Position numbers and translations under genes: made by a program | Part shown: one piece after another, positions 40,271-50,236 of the stretch | Position numbering within the stretch: the stretch's first letter is position 1 | Layout: each line of letters starts with the position of its first letter | DNA from: Lachnospiraceae bacterium | Lineage (GTDB): Bacteria > Bacillota > Clostridia > Lachnospirales > Lachnospiraceae | DNA length: 64,000 bases | NCBI GenBank assembly: GCA_014239155.1 | Contig: JAAZZQ010000078.1 | Span: 51,407 to 115,406 of the forward strand | Direction of reading: 5' to 3' | Notes under the pieces: model-generated | Told to the model about the DNA's origin: nothing | The model's database searches: none | The model's input: only the letters and a program-made list of their open reading frames with translations

Positions 40271-41017
40271 TTACTGCTTCTCAACTGTCTGTAAAATATA
40301 GATAATCTCTTCTTCCTCACTGTATGATGTATTATTAGTAATCGTGAGTTTATAGGGTTGGGACTCTATGAGTGTTATCATATTCTCTTCGGGCAACGCA
40401 GCACTAAAAATTTTGATTTCACTACCCACCTGCACAGCTGCACTTTGTGATTCAATCACCCTAACTGTATACAGAATACCATTATCTCTGCCAATATCAC
40501 TTCCAAGAATTTCTGCTGTGACAGTAAAGCTGCCTCTTTCTTGTTCTACTGTTGCCTCCGGAATATCCATGTTAGAACTTTTGCCTGCTTTTTCTGACAC
40601 AACTGCACTTGAACGATCACCTACACTATCTGTTGTAACTGTATTCAAGCGATTGCCTGCACCATCAAATTCTTCATTCATAGCAGCTGGGCTAATGCCT
40701 TCCTCCAACACTGTCTCATCCTCAACCCCAGCTGCTGCTTCTGGTGCACCCCCCGCAGATGCTGCATTGTCAAACACAATATCAAGCTTGTTGCCACTAA
40801 CAGGAAAATATTTCATAATGACAGGAATACTTAATGCCACACACGCAGCCGCAAACCCTACCCATATCTTACTGCCGCGCTTTATTTTGACAAAAATCTC
40901 TTGGTGCGAACACACTGTTTTTTCCTCTATCCCTGCTTCAATGCGTGCCCACAAATCTGGCGCTTCACTGTTCATGAGTGCCTTATATTCTTTTTCCAAA
41001 TCCTTACTCATAACCAT
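40271..41017 (-). CDS. Putative anti-sigma factor-like membrane protein
   Basis: 248 aa; MSKDLEKEYKALMNSEAPDLWARIEAGIEEK, one TM; overlaps the ECF sigma gene by 14 nt. Confidence 0.6.
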   Translation of the reverse strand: MVMSKDLEKEYKALMNSEAPDLWARIEAGIEEKTVCSHQEIFVKIKRGSKIWVGFAAACVALSIPVIMKYFPVSGNKLDIVFDNAASAGGAPEAAAGVEDETVLEEGISPAAMNEEFDGAGNRLNTVTTDSVGDRSSAVVSEKAGKSSNMDIPEATVEQERGSFTVTAEILGSDIGRDNGILYTVRVIESQSAAVQVGSEIKIFSAALPEENMITLIESQPYKLTITNNTSYSEEEEIIYILQTVEKQ

Positions 41018-41537
41018 ATCTCCTTAACTTTTTGATTGCATTTTGATATCGCCAAGTTACTGTTCCAAGTGGAATTTTAAGAATATCTGCTATCTCCTGA
41101 AAAGTTAACTCTCCCATAATTTTTAAATTCACAACTTCCCGCTCATTAGGCTTTAACGCGTCAAGCGCCTGCCGCAACCCCATATCTGAGAGAACCTCCA
41201 TCTCAACACACGTATCTGATGCTGTTTCTGTCATCGTATCTGCAAAATCTTCTGTTAAAATCTCCCGCTTCGTCTTTCTCATAAGGTCAATCCCCATATT
41301 GCGGGCAATTGCCGCCATCCATGCTCGATGCCCATTCCCACCACGGTATGTATCTGCAAGTCGCCATAATTTCATAAAAAACTCACTGGTGACATCCTCT
41401 GCATCCTCACGGTTTGATACAGTCTGAAGTACAATGGAATAAATATATCCCAGATACGCCTCATAAATTTCATGCAATGCACCCTTATCGCCGGATTTCA
41501 TGCGCTCCATGCACGCATCGAACTGTTTCTCCTCCAC
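41004..41537 (-). CDS. ECF-type RNA polymerase sigma factor
   Basis: 177 aa; GDKGALHEIYEAYLGYIYSIVLQTVSNREDAEDVTSEFFMKLW; LKPNEREVVNLKIMGELTFQEIADILKIPLGTVTWRYQNAIKKLRR. Confidence 0.92.
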   Translation of the reverse strand: MEEKQFDACMERMKSGDKGALHEIYEAYLGYIYSIVLQTVSNREDAEDVTSEFFMKLWRLADTYRGGNGHRAWMAAIARNMGIDLMRKTKREILTEDFADTMTETASDTCVEMEVLSDMGLRQALDALKPNEREVVNLKIMGELTFQEIADILKIPLGTVTWRYQNAIKKLRRYGYE

Positions 41538-41627
41538 ACAGACCCCCTCCCGGTACTCTATATACGTTTATTCTCGTGTATTTTTATGGTACTTTTTATC
41601 TATTTTAATTTATTTTTTATCGGATGA

Positions 41628-42743
41628 TTACTTGATGAAAATCGGATCTTGAAACACCTCGCAGTAACGCTCTGCGCGCTCCCAGATCACAACATCTGGC
41701 TGATATCGGTCCAGCATATTATATTGAAAATCCCGCGCATCCTCCCAGTAAACTTCCTTATAATATCCCTTACAAATCTGTGACAGAAATCCGCCGAAGG
41801 AATCTCCAACATACAATAATACTTGATCATGATATTGTGCTTTGTCAGCTGATTCTGGTTCGAACGCATATACGGTATCAATATTGTACTTGCCTGTCAA
41901 ACCTGCAAGCATAACCAAATCACCAGAATAGTCTGTCGCATCTGTCCGAAAACGAACGGAATCTATCTCTGCATGTGTGCCGTACACTGTTCTAAAAAAT
42001 TCCTGCATATTTACAAAAGCCCCGATTTGATTGCTATGAGAATCCGTACTGTAATAGAGTTGCACCTTGTCCTTGTTTGCCATCAGCGCATCCTTGGGAT
42101 ACACAAACACCAAATCTGTATTCTCATTTAGATAGTTTGCTAGTTGTTCTCCACGGGAAATTTTATTGACTCTTGCAATGGTATCTGGCATATTCTCTGC
42201 GTAAATAATCTCTTTATTGGGAATGCACATTGTATAAAACTCAATATTTCTCATTGCCAGATGTTCTCTTGTCGCCACGAGATTTGCAGCGATTGCCGCC
42301 ATCTCCTCCTCTGTAAAATGATTGATTCCCATATAGTCCCAGATAGGGTGCCCGTCAAGTTCTGTCTTATAGAAAAACATATTATTTTTTCCCATAAGCG
42401 TCTGTGTAGACTCAATATAGGTCCCTCCCGTGAGGAGTGAAGTCAACTCTGTATTAAAACCAATTAGCTTTGTCCGCCCAAACAAACTATCCGTAAACTG
42501 ATTAATACTTTTTTGCAGTTTGGCAAATCCTGTCTCTTTTGGCATGCTGTTTTCTGTATTATCTTTCGTGTCTGCCTGTGTTCCATTCGCCAGAGTTCCG
42601 TTCTGCTCCAAAATTGCTTGTTCTTCATCTGTCAGTTCATTTTCTTGCTGACTTGGCAGCAGATTGCGCACCACAGTCACAAGTGGTATCACCAATATAA
42701 AAATAAGAAAAGCAATTGTAATCCATTTGTCCCTGTTCTTCAT
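41628..42743 (-). CDS. DHHW-family / AlgX-like protein (module 2)
   Basis: MKNRDKWITIAFLIFILVIPLVTVVRNLLPS; YYSTDSHSNQIGAFVNMQEF; LLYVGDSFGGFLSQIC; start at MKNRD chosen over the TTG start at 42791. Confidence 0.75.
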   Translation of the reverse strand: MKNRDKWITIAFLIFILVIPLVTVVRNLLPSQQENELTDEEQAILEQNGTLANGTQADTKDNTENSMPKETGFAKLQKSINQFTDSLFGRTKLIGFNTELTSLLTGGTYIESTQTLMGKNNMFFYKTELDGHPIWDYMGINHFTEEEMAAIAANLVATREHLAMRNIEFYTMCIPNKEIIYAENMPDTIARVNKISRGEQLANYLNENTDLVFVYPKDALMANKDKVQLYYSTDSHSNQIGAFVNMQEFFRTVYGTHAEIDSVRFRTDATDYSGDLVMLAGLTGKYNIDTVYAFEPESADKAQYHDQVLLYVGDSFGGFLSQICKGYYKEVYWEDARDFQYNMLDRYQPDVVIWERAERYCEVFQDPIFIK

Positions 42744-42775
42744 TTCATTTTCTGTCCTTTCCAACGTCTCAAAAC

Positions 42776-42804
42776 GTAACAGTTCAGACAAGCTGACCTG
42801 TTAC
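42776..42804. repeat. 29-bp palindrome sharing the family-2 MITE terminus
   Basis: GTAACAGTTCAGacaaGCTGAcCTGTTAC; first 12 nt identical to the TIR at 23911. Confidence 0.5.
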
Positions 42805-42818
42805 CTCAAAACTATCCA

Positions 42819-44228
42819 TTAGAAATTAAAGTATATAAACGGGTTGTACGCATTGTTGCAGATAAACGATACACTGACTAACAGACACACCACAATGCCT
42901 ACAGCGTAAACAATTTGCCATATTTGACTATTTTTTAACTTCGCGTCAATCCACGGCATAATGGGCGCACAGCCAATAATTGCAAATACAAAGTATATCC
43001 AGTTCTGCGCGATATATGCCCAGACCGCCTTGTCAATAATTCCCTTTGCGCCTATGCCAAACATTGCCTTAATGTACAAAAAAGCATTTCCCATACCTGT
43101 TGAGCGAAAGATCACCCAGCCAATCATGACTAGTACCATTGTGTAGAGATGCCCCCACCAATAATTTTTCTTGCTGAGCCCTGTTAGCTTCTCAGCAGTC
43201 AAAATTACAAAATACATCAATCCCCACGCAATAAAAGTCCAGTTTGCACCGTGCCACATTCCTGTTAAAAGCCACACAACAAAGAGATTTAACACCAGCC
43301 TTGGCTTAGAAACCCTGCTGCCCCCCATTGGAAAATACACATAATCCCGAAACCATGTCTGCATAGAAATATGCCATCTGCGCCAGAACTCTGATACAGT
43401 TTTGGAAATATAAGGATAGTTAAAATTTTCCTCAAAATGAAAACCAAACATCTGCCCAAGACCAATTGCCATATCCGAATATCCTGAAAAATCAAAAAAG
43501 ATTTGCAGTGTATATGCGATTGCGCCGAGCCAAGCCATGCCCATAGAAGCCTGAAATTCATGATTGATAATCAGCCCAAACGCATTGTCCGCAATCACTG
43601 CCATATTGTTTGCAACAAGCACCTTCTTGCCAAGACCAATACAAAATCTAGTCACACCCGCTGAAAAGTCTGCAAACGTCTCAACCCGATGCCCAATCTG
43701 GTCCGCAATTGTCTCATAGCGCACAATTGGTCCCGCAATTAACTGCGGAAACAGTGCGATATATAATCCTACCTGCAAAGGATTTCTCTGCACTTTGCCG
43801 CGGCGCCGATACACATCAATCACATAGGACATTGCCTGAAATGTGTAAAACGAAATTCCAATTGGCAATGGCACAATTGGCACTGGAATATTTGTGCGCA
43901 GAAAGCGGTTAATCTGCAACACTGTAAATTCACTGTACTTAAACCACCCCAATGTTCCAATATTAACTGCCACTAACAGTATAAACAATATTGTAACCAC
44001 TACTTTTTTATCCCGAAACACATCCACATAAATGCCAAAAATCCAGTTTATTAAAATCGTTGCAATCATCAAAAAAACATATGTCGGCTCACCCCATGCA
44101 TAGAAAAAGAGACTTGCAACCAACAGAAATATATTTTTTAGCGTTTTTGTCTTTCTCAGCAGCGCGTAGTACACCACCAGCACAATCGGAAAAAATACAA
44201 ACAAAAAAACCTCACTTGGGAAAAGCAT
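42819..44228 (-). CDS. MBOAT-family O-acyltransferase (module 2)
   Basis: 469 aa; LPIGISFYTFQAMSYVIDVYRRRG, FPQLIAGPIVRYETIADQI, FWRRWHISMQTWFRDYVYFPMGG, GMWHGANWTFIAWG. Confidence 0.93.
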   Translation of the reverse strand: MLFPSEVFLFVFFPIVLVVYYALLRKTKTLKNIFLLVASLFFYAWGEPTYVFLMIATILINWIFGIYVDVFRDKKVVVTILFILLVAVNIGTLGWFKYSEFTVLQINRFLRTNIPVPIVPLPIGISFYTFQAMSYVIDVYRRRGKVQRNPLQVGLYIALFPQLIAGPIVRYETIADQIGHRVETFADFSAGVTRFCIGLGKKVLVANNMAVIADNAFGLIINHEFQASMGMAWLGAIAYTLQIFFDFSGYSDMAIGLGQMFGFHFEENFNYPYISKTVSEFWRRWHISMQTWFRDYVYFPMGGSRVSKPRLVLNLFVVWLLTGMWHGANWTFIAWGLMYFVILTAEKLTGLSKKNYWWGHLYTMVLVMIGWVIFRSTGMGNAFLYIKAMFGIGAKGIIDKAVWAYIAQNWIYFVFAIIGCAPIMPWIDAKLKNSQIWQIVYAVGIVVCLLVSVSFICNNAYNPFIYFNF

Positions 44229-44229
44229 T

Positions 44230-45102
44230 TCACATTTCCTCCTGCAACGCTATCTCACCGTCAAACACTGTCTCCGCAGGACCTGTCATATAGACAACAT
44301 TCTCCGTTCGATCCCACTCACACAGAATTTCGCCACCGAGAACCTTCACGGTAACTTTTGTCTCTGTCAAGCCATTTAACACACAGGCAACCACTGTTGC
44401 ACAGCACCCAGTCCCACAGGCAAGTGTCTCTCCTGTTCCCCGCTCCCACACGCGCATCTGTACATTTTTTCTGTCCATAACCCGCACAAATTCTGTATTG
44501 ATACGCTCTGGAAATCGCGGGTGGTTCTCAAAATGTGGTCCTTTTTTTTCTATTTCAAAATCCTTGATATCAAACTCATCTGGCACAGTATTTAGAAATA
44601 CGACTGCATGAGGATTGCCCATTGACACACAAGTCATCCTATATCGCTGTCCATCCACCGTAATTTCCTCATTAACCACTTGCTTATTTTCAGACACCAC
44701 TGGTATCTCACTTGCAGTTAAGATTGGTGCTCCCATATTAACTCTCACAGTAGAAACTTTTCCATCCTTGCCTAATGTAAGATCCAAGTATTTCACCTGT
44801 CCAAAGCTTTCTATTGTAATGCTTGTCTCATTTGTCAAACCGTAATCATACACATATTTTGCCACACAGCGGATACCATTGCCGCACATCTGTGCTCTCG
44901 TCCCATCTGCATTGTACATCTCCATCTCAAAACGGGCGCTCTTTCCCGGATTGATAAAAATTACGCCGTCCCCGCCTATGCCAAAATGCCTGTCACTAAG
45001 CCGCCGCACTAGCTCTGGCTTTCTATCTGTGGCAATCTGCTCCACAAATCCATTGACATAGATATAATCATTTCCGCACCCATGCATTTTTGTAAATTTC
45101 AT
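44230..45102 (-). CDS. dapF: Diaminopimelate epimerase
   Basis: MKFTKMHGCGNDYIYVNGF, NADGTRAQMCGNGIRCVAKYVYD, ERGTGETLACGTGCCATV. Confidence 0.96.
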   Translation of the reverse strand: MKFTKMHGCGNDYIYVNGFVEQIATDRKPELVRRLSDRHFGIGGDGVIFINPGKSARFEMEMYNADGTRAQMCGNGIRCVAKYVYDYGLTNETSITIESFGQVKYLDLTLGKDGKVSTVRVNMGAPILTASEIPVVSENKQVVNEEITVDGQRYRMTCVSMGNPHAVVFLNTVPDEFDIKDFEIEKKGPHFENHPRFPERINTEFVRVMDRKNVQMRVWERGTGETLACGTGCCATVVACVLNGLTETKVTVKVLGGEILCEWDRTENVVYMTGPAETVFDGEIALQEEM

Positions 45103-45113
45103 CGTTTTTCCTC

Positions 45114-46445
45114 TCATGTTTCTGACCAACTCCAGTTGAATACTTCTGTGTCCCCCTCTGTGTTATCCTCGCTAATTTGTACTGATATAAGCTGCAAATC
45201 CTGAAAAGCCCTAATTGCATGCTTCTGCCCCCTCCTAATAGAAATGGAATCGCCACGGGATAATTTTATTAAACATCCATCTACAACAAGCTCTCCTTCT
45301 CCATTTGCCACTGTAATCACTTCATCTTTATAACGGTGCACATGATAGTCCTGCGCACACCCTGAATTGATAGTAACATGTTTTGTGAGGGATTTTGTCC
45401 CGTCTGCATACTGACTATAATCATACACCTTATATTCCCCCCAACGCCGCTCCTCGTACATTGGTCGGTTGTCAATATTCTCCACATAAGGTTTAATATA
45501 AGAACTTTTGTGTTTATCTGATACTAAAATACCATCTTGCCCCGCCGCTATCACAAGATTTTGTGTGCCAAGCGCTACGACAGGAATCGACAACTCATTA
45601 ATTACATGGGTATTGATACACTCCTCCCCCATAATCACATCTCCAATACTTTCCTCCTGCATCTCCTCAGTAAGCGTATTCCATGTGCCGATATCCTTCC
45701 ACGCACCGCTGTATGGAATAACAGCAAGCGCCTTCGTTTTTTCAATCACCTCATAGTCAAAGCTGTCCTTTTTCAGATGGTCATAACATGCCACAACATC
45801 ATCGAACGCTCTGCTATCTAAATAATTATCTGCTATTTTCATTAAATATTTTAATTTGAAGGCAAACACCCCCGCATTCCAGAGCGCCCCCTGAGCAATT
45901 AATGCTTTTGCCATCGTCTCTTCTGGTTTTTCTTTAAAACCTGTCACGCTTCCTCCCTCTCCCTGTATGATATAACCGTATTTTTCAGAAGGATAAGACG
46001 GTGTAATGCCCATCAGAACAATATCCACACCGCCCTGCTGTACGCGTGCATCCATCTTTTTGAACGTCTCAAAATACTCCACATCGACATAAGGATCCAC
46101 TGGAAGCACAATCACCGTCTCCTCCGGATCCATCTGTTTTCTCGACTCCAGATATGATGCTGCGAGCACAATTGCAGGAAAGGTATTCCTGCGCTCCGGT
46201 TCCACAACAACATCCACATCATCTGGCAACTGCCCTCGAATAGATTCCACTTGTGTCGCTGATGTCGCCACAACAATATTCGCATGAATTCCCGCCTGCA
46301 TAATCTGCCGATACACACGCTGTACCATAGATTCATAATTGCCATTTGCATCACTGAGCAATTTTAAAAACTGCTTTGACCGGATTTCATTTGACAGAGG
46401 CCAGAGACGCTTTCCTGATCCTCCTGATAATAAAACGATATTCAT
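45114..46445 (-). CDS. manC: Mannose-1-phosphate guanylyltransferase with C-terminal cupin domain
   Basis: 443 aa; VLLSGGSGKRLWPLSNEIRSKQFLKLL, PRPMYEERRWGEYKVYDY-type junction, DYHVHRYKDEVITVANGEGELVVDG. Confidence 0.9.
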   Translation of the reverse strand: MNIVLLSGGSGKRLWPLSNEIRSKQFLKLLSDANGNYESMVQRVYRQIMQAGIHANIVVATSATQVESIRGQLPDDVDVVVEPERRNTFPAIVLAASYLESRKQMDPEETVIVLPVDPYVDVEYFETFKKMDARVQQGGVDIVLMGITPSYPSEKYGYIIQGEGGSVTGFKEKPEETMAKALIAQGALWNAGVFAFKLKYLMKIADNYLDSRAFDDVVACYDHLKKDSFDYEVIEKTKALAVIPYSGAWKDIGTWNTLTEEMQEESIGDVIMGEECINTHVINELSIPVVALGTQNLVIAAGQDGILVSDKHKSSYIKPYVENIDNRPMYEERRWGEYKVYDYSQYADGTKSLTKHVTINSGCAQDYHVHRYKDEVITVANGEGELVVDGCLIKLSRGDSISIRRGQKHAIRAFQDLQLISVQISEDNTEGDTEVFNWSWSET

Positions 46446-46529
46446 ACTTCTCTCCTTCCACTCTAACTCCTATTTGCGCGCTTCAGCGGACCTTCCAATC
46501 AGGATTGTGAAACTTTAATTTCACGTTAC

Positions 46530-47072
46530 TCACTTTAATGCCAAAAGCATCTGCGCTGTCTCAACAATGTTGGTGCCATTATCCATACTGCGTTTTTGCA
46601 GATAGCGGTGTGCCTCCTCCTCTGTCATATTATTTCTTGCCATTAATAACTGCTTTGCATTTGCTATAATGGCTACCTCTTTCTCGTCACGCACCTTTGG
46701 CTTTTCACGTTGCCTCTTTTTACGCCGGATAATTCCCTGTGACAACATATCGATAGTACTTACTAACTCGTGTACTTTAAGTGGCATAGCAAGTCCAATG
46801 ATCCCACCGCCCTGAACTTCTGCCAAAACTCGCTGTGGCGCCATCACCACCATCTCATAGCCCTCCGGTAAATTGTGTTTTAACTCCGCACAAATCATAT
46901 CTGCCAACCGATAACTCACAATGACAATTCCATCATGAAACTCATCAGCATAACTCAGCGCCTGCGCGCCGGAAGTACAGACTGCTGTCACACCAAATCC
47001 GTTTTTCACCAGAACATTTTTTATACTTTTCGCATCATCAATTTTGGCAAAAGCTACTATTATATTTGTCAA
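46530..47072 (-). CDS. ANTAR-domain response regulator
   Basis: C-terminal EVAIIANAKQLLMARNNMTEEEAHRYLQKRSMDNGTNIVETAQMLLAL; TTG start at 47072 preceded by GGAGGT chosen over the longer ORF. Confidence 0.88.
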   Translation of the reverse strand: MTNIIVAFAKIDDAKSIKNVLVKNGFGVTAVCTSGAQALSYADEFHDGIVIVSYRLADMICAELKHNLPEGYEMVVMAPQRVLAEVQGGGIIGLAMPLKVHELVSTIDMLSQGIIRRKKRQREKPKVRDEKEVAIIANAKQLLMARNNMTEEEAHRYLQKRSMDNGTNIVETAQMLLALK

Positions 47073-47115
47073 CTGTACACCTCCAAATCCTACAAAATTG
47101 TATATAATGGTGTAC

Positions 47116-48447
47116 CTATATCTTATATAAATAGGATTCAATCTCCCAGCTTGTCACCTGCGCGTCGTACTCCTTCCACGCTGCAATTTTGGAGGCATAA
47201 TATTGTTCAAACACACGTTCTCCAAGCAATTCCCTCAAAAGTGGATCCTTCTTCATCTCCTCACATGCTTCGAGCAAATCTGTAGGCAATTTCCTGATAC
47301 CACGCTGTAATGCCTCCTCCTCCGAAATCACATTAATATTATCCAACACTTTCTCTTCTGGCTCAATTTGATTTCTAATACCGTCAAGCCCTGCCATCAA
47401 GCACGCTGCAATTGCCAGATAAGGATTCGCCGAAGGGTCCGGGCTTCTCAACTCAATTCTTGTGTGTTCTCCACGTATATTTGGCACTCGTATCAAAGTG
47501 TTTGCGCCAAGTGTGCTCCACGCAATATACACGGGCGCCTCAAATCCCGGCCGCAACCGCTTGTATGAGTTAACCAAAGGATTTGTCACAGCGCAGATAC
47601 CCTTGACATGCTTCATCAATCCCCCCATAAAATAATAGGCTTCCCTGCTCAAGCCATTTTCATCAGAGGGATTATCAAAAATATTTTTCCCGTCTTTGTT
47701 CAGCGACATATTAATATGCATACCAGAACCACAAAACTCCATCCGTGGCTTTGGCATAAAAGTTCCGTGGAGACCATGATGTTTGGCAATGGTCTTGACA
47801 GCAAGTTTAAATGTCATAATATTGTCCGCTGTTGTAAGTGCCTCATCATACCGAAAATCTACTTCATGCTGAGATGGCGCTTTCTCATGATGTGATGCCT
47901 CCACCTCAAACCCCATATCCTCGAGAGTAAGTACAATATCACGTCGGGCATTTTCGCCATTGTCAAGTGGTCCCATATCAAAAAAACCCGCCTGTTCATT
48001 TGTGTTTGTGGTAGGTCTGCCATTTTCATCTGCATTAAACAAAAAGAACTCGCACTCTGGTCCCACCTCAAAGGTATATCCCATCTCTGCTGCTTCTCTC
48101 AATGCTTTTTTCAGAATATAGCGGCAATCGCTCTCAAAAGGCGTGCGGTCTGCGCGATATACATCGCAGATAAAACGCGCTACCTTTCCCTGCTGAGGAC
48201 GCCACGGAAAGATTGTGAACGTATCTAAATCTGGATACAGAAACATGTCCGCATTATCTGTGGGCAACATTCCCTTTACAAGCGAACAATCGAACATACA
48301 ATCATTGTTGAGCGCCTTCTCAAGCTGGCTTGACGTGATTGCTACATTTTTAAAGTTTCCCTCAATATCCGTAAACTGCATTCGGATAAACTCTACATCC
48401 TCTTCCTCTACCATTGCAATAATATCCTGTTTTGTATACTTTGCCAT
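47116..48447 (-). CDS. glnA: Glutamine synthetase, type I
   Basis: 443 aa; MFDCSLVKGMLPTDNADMFLYPDLDTF, EVGPECEFFLF, GSGMHINMSLNKDGKNIF, NSYKRLRPGFEAPVYIAWS. Confidence 0.96.
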   Translation of the reverse strand: MAKYTKQDIIAMVEEEDVEFIRMQFTDIEGNFKNVAITSSQLEKALNNDCMFDCSLVKGMLPTDNADMFLYPDLDTFTIFPWRPQQGKVARFICDVYRADRTPFESDCRYILKKALREAAEMGYTFEVGPECEFFLFNADENGRPTTNTNEQAGFFDMGPLDNGENARRDIVLTLEDMGFEVEASHHEKAPSQHEVDFRYDEALTTADNIMTFKLAVKTIAKHHGLHGTFMPKPRMEFCGSGMHINMSLNKDGKNIFDNPSDENGLSREAYYFMGGLMKHVKGICAVTNPLVNSYKRLRPGFEAPVYIAWSTLGANTLIRVPNIRGEHTRIELRSPDPSANPYLAIAACLMAGLDGIRNQIEPEEKVLDNINVISEEEALQRGIRKLPTDLLEACEEMKKDPLLRELLGERVFEQYYASKIAAWKEYDAQVTSWEIESYLYKI

Positions 48448-48546
48448 AATCCGTATCCTTTCCTTTCAAACTTTTTGTAAACCCCAAAGCATATTCCCGG
48501 CATGACCTTCATACCATTATAAAAAGAACAAAAATGGAGTCGTTAC

Positions 48547-49158
48547 ATGAGCTCAAACACTAAAATTGTTGTACTTCGCTCAAAGGAAATCGTCTATGCA
48601 CTTGTGCTTCTGATTGTGAGTGTACTTATTATAATGGTTGCAGTCTCTCTTTTTATGCCTTCTAAAAACACTGCATCCCCTGTTCCTACCCAGAATGCAG
48701 AGGAAACACCGGAACAGGCGCCACTGCAAAATCCTTCACAAACCATGCCAAACACTGCTCCTTCCACCACAACTCCAGCAGGAGCAAACCAAACTTCCAG
48801 CACTGTGATTGACACGAATACAACTGCCCAAAATACCTATGTTCCCGGCATTTATTCTAGCACATTGCTTCTTGGCACAGCCAATGTAGAGCTACAAGTT
48901 GCTGTAGATAAAAACCACATTAATTCCATCACTCTGACAAACCTTGACGAGTCCGTGACGACCTTATATCCGTTGATGAATCCGACACTCTCGGAACTAT
49001 CAGCCGTCATATTGTCCGAACAGAGTATCGAAAATGTCAGCTATGGCGAGGAGAACCGCTATACTTCCATGCTGCTAATGCAGGCAATCACTGCCGCGCT
49101 AGACAAAGCCGCTGTGTCAGAGAATGCGGATCGCCCCGAAACTGGAACACTTTATTAA
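48547..49158 (+). CDS. Membrane-anchored protein with FMN-binding-like C-terminal region
   Basis: 203 aa; N-terminal TM, Pro/Thr/Gln linker, YVPGIYSSTLLLGTANVELQVAVDKNHINSITLTNLDESVTTLYPLMNPTLSELSAVILSEQSIENVSYGEENRYTSMLLMQAITAAL. Confidence 0.6.
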   Translation: MSSNTKIVVLRSKEIVYALVLLIVSVLIIMVAVSLFMPSKNTASPVPTQNAEETPEQAPLQNPSQTMPNTAPSTTTPAGANQTSSTVIDTNTTAQNTYVPGIYSSTLLLGTANVELQVAVDKNHINSITLTNLDESVTTLYPLMNPTLSELSAVILSEQSIENVSYGEENRYTSMLLMQAITAALDKAAVSENADRPETGTLY

Positions 49159-49184
49159 AATATAACACTATACTTTTGTTTCCA

Positions 49185-49350
49185 CTAGAGTGTATCTGAA
49201 AAATGCTTTCTGCCAAATGTGCGTCACAATTTGTGGGAAATTCACGCTAAATAAAGGAGACGTAGTGGGCTACGATGCCTGAATTTAACGCAAATATCAT
49301 GCAAAGTGAAACGTACAGGAGGCAGGAATGATTTTTCAGACACGCTCTAG
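49185..49350. mobile_element. MITE-like element, family 1, copy 1
   Basis: TIRs CTAGAGTGTATCTGAAAAATGCTTTCTGCC / CTAGAGCGTGTCTGAAAAATCATTCCTGCC; 166 bp; second copy at 56996-57163. Confidence 0.8.
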
Positions 49351-50217
49351 CATTTTTTCAAGGTCCGCAATCTCAAAATTATAGATTTTATCACAGAACT
49401 GACATCGAACCTCAACAGACTTACCATCATCAACCATCTCCTGGATATCCTTTTTTCCAATGCTGATAATTGCCCGCTGCACACGCTCACGACTACAATC
49501 ACAATGATACTGTGCCGATATCGTATCGTTGATTTCCAGTCCCAAATCACCTAGTAGAAACTCAAGAAGCTGTTCGGGAGTATTACCGGCATTAAGAATA
49601 TTGGTGACACTATCCATTGTCTTGAGCTTTTCTTCCAAGGTATTAATTGTCTCATCCTCCGCAAAAGGCATCAATTGAATAATAAAACCCCCCGCCTGTT
49701 TTACTGTGTTATCCTTCTCCATTAGCACGCCAAGTCCAACTGCAGACGGAATCTGTTCGGAAGTCGCAAAATAATAGGTAAAATCTTCAGCAATCTCGCC
49801 AGTCTGCAACTGTGTCTGTCCAACATAAGGTTCCTTTAAACCCATATCCTTAATAACACTCAAAATGCCATTTCCCACAGCGCCGCCCACATCTAGCTTT
49901 CCAAGTGCATTTGGCGGAAGCATCACCTGCGGCTCTAAGGCAGTCCCCTTAACATTCGCCTTCGCATCCGCTGTGACCGCAAGACCACGCACAGGTCCAT
50001 CACAATGAATCTGCAATGTCAGCACATCTTTCTCTCCCTTAAGCATACTGCCCATCATAGCCCCCGCCGTGAGCAGCCGCCCTAGTGCAGCCGTAACTAC
50101 AGGACTTAAATTATGAATCCTCCGCGCCTCCTCCACAAGTGCACGCGAAGTCATTGCAAAAGCTCTAATCTGTGCATTCGCTGCCGTTGCCCGCACAATA
50201 TAGTCTTTCATATACAT
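49336..50217 (-). CDS. hslO: Hsp33 redox-regulated chaperone
   Basis: MKDYIVRATAANAQIRAFAMTSRALVEEARRIHNLSPVVTAALGRLLTAGAMMG; CDC...CQFC zinc ligands. Confidence 0.95.
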   Translation of the reverse strand: MYMKDYIVRATAANAQIRAFAMTSRALVEEARRIHNLSPVVTAALGRLLTAGAMMGSMLKGEKDVLTLQIHCDGPVRGLAVTADAKANVKGTALEPQVMLPPNALGKLDVGGAVGNGILSVIKDMGLKEPYVGQTQLQTGEIAEDFTYYFATSEQIPSAVGLGVLMEKDNTVKQAGGFIIQLMPFAEDETINTLEEKLKTMDSVTNILNAGNTPEQLLEFLLGDLGLEINDTISAQYHCDCSRERVQRAIISIGKKDIQEMVDDGKSVEVRCQFCDKIYNFEIADLEKMLERV

Positions 50218-50236
50218 TCTCCTTCTATTTCATTAA

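Noticed and set aside
40368-41027. + strand 219-aa ORF
   Set aside because: Antisense to the anti-sigma-like gene, which has a plausible TM protein and overlaps the ECF sigma gene as expected.
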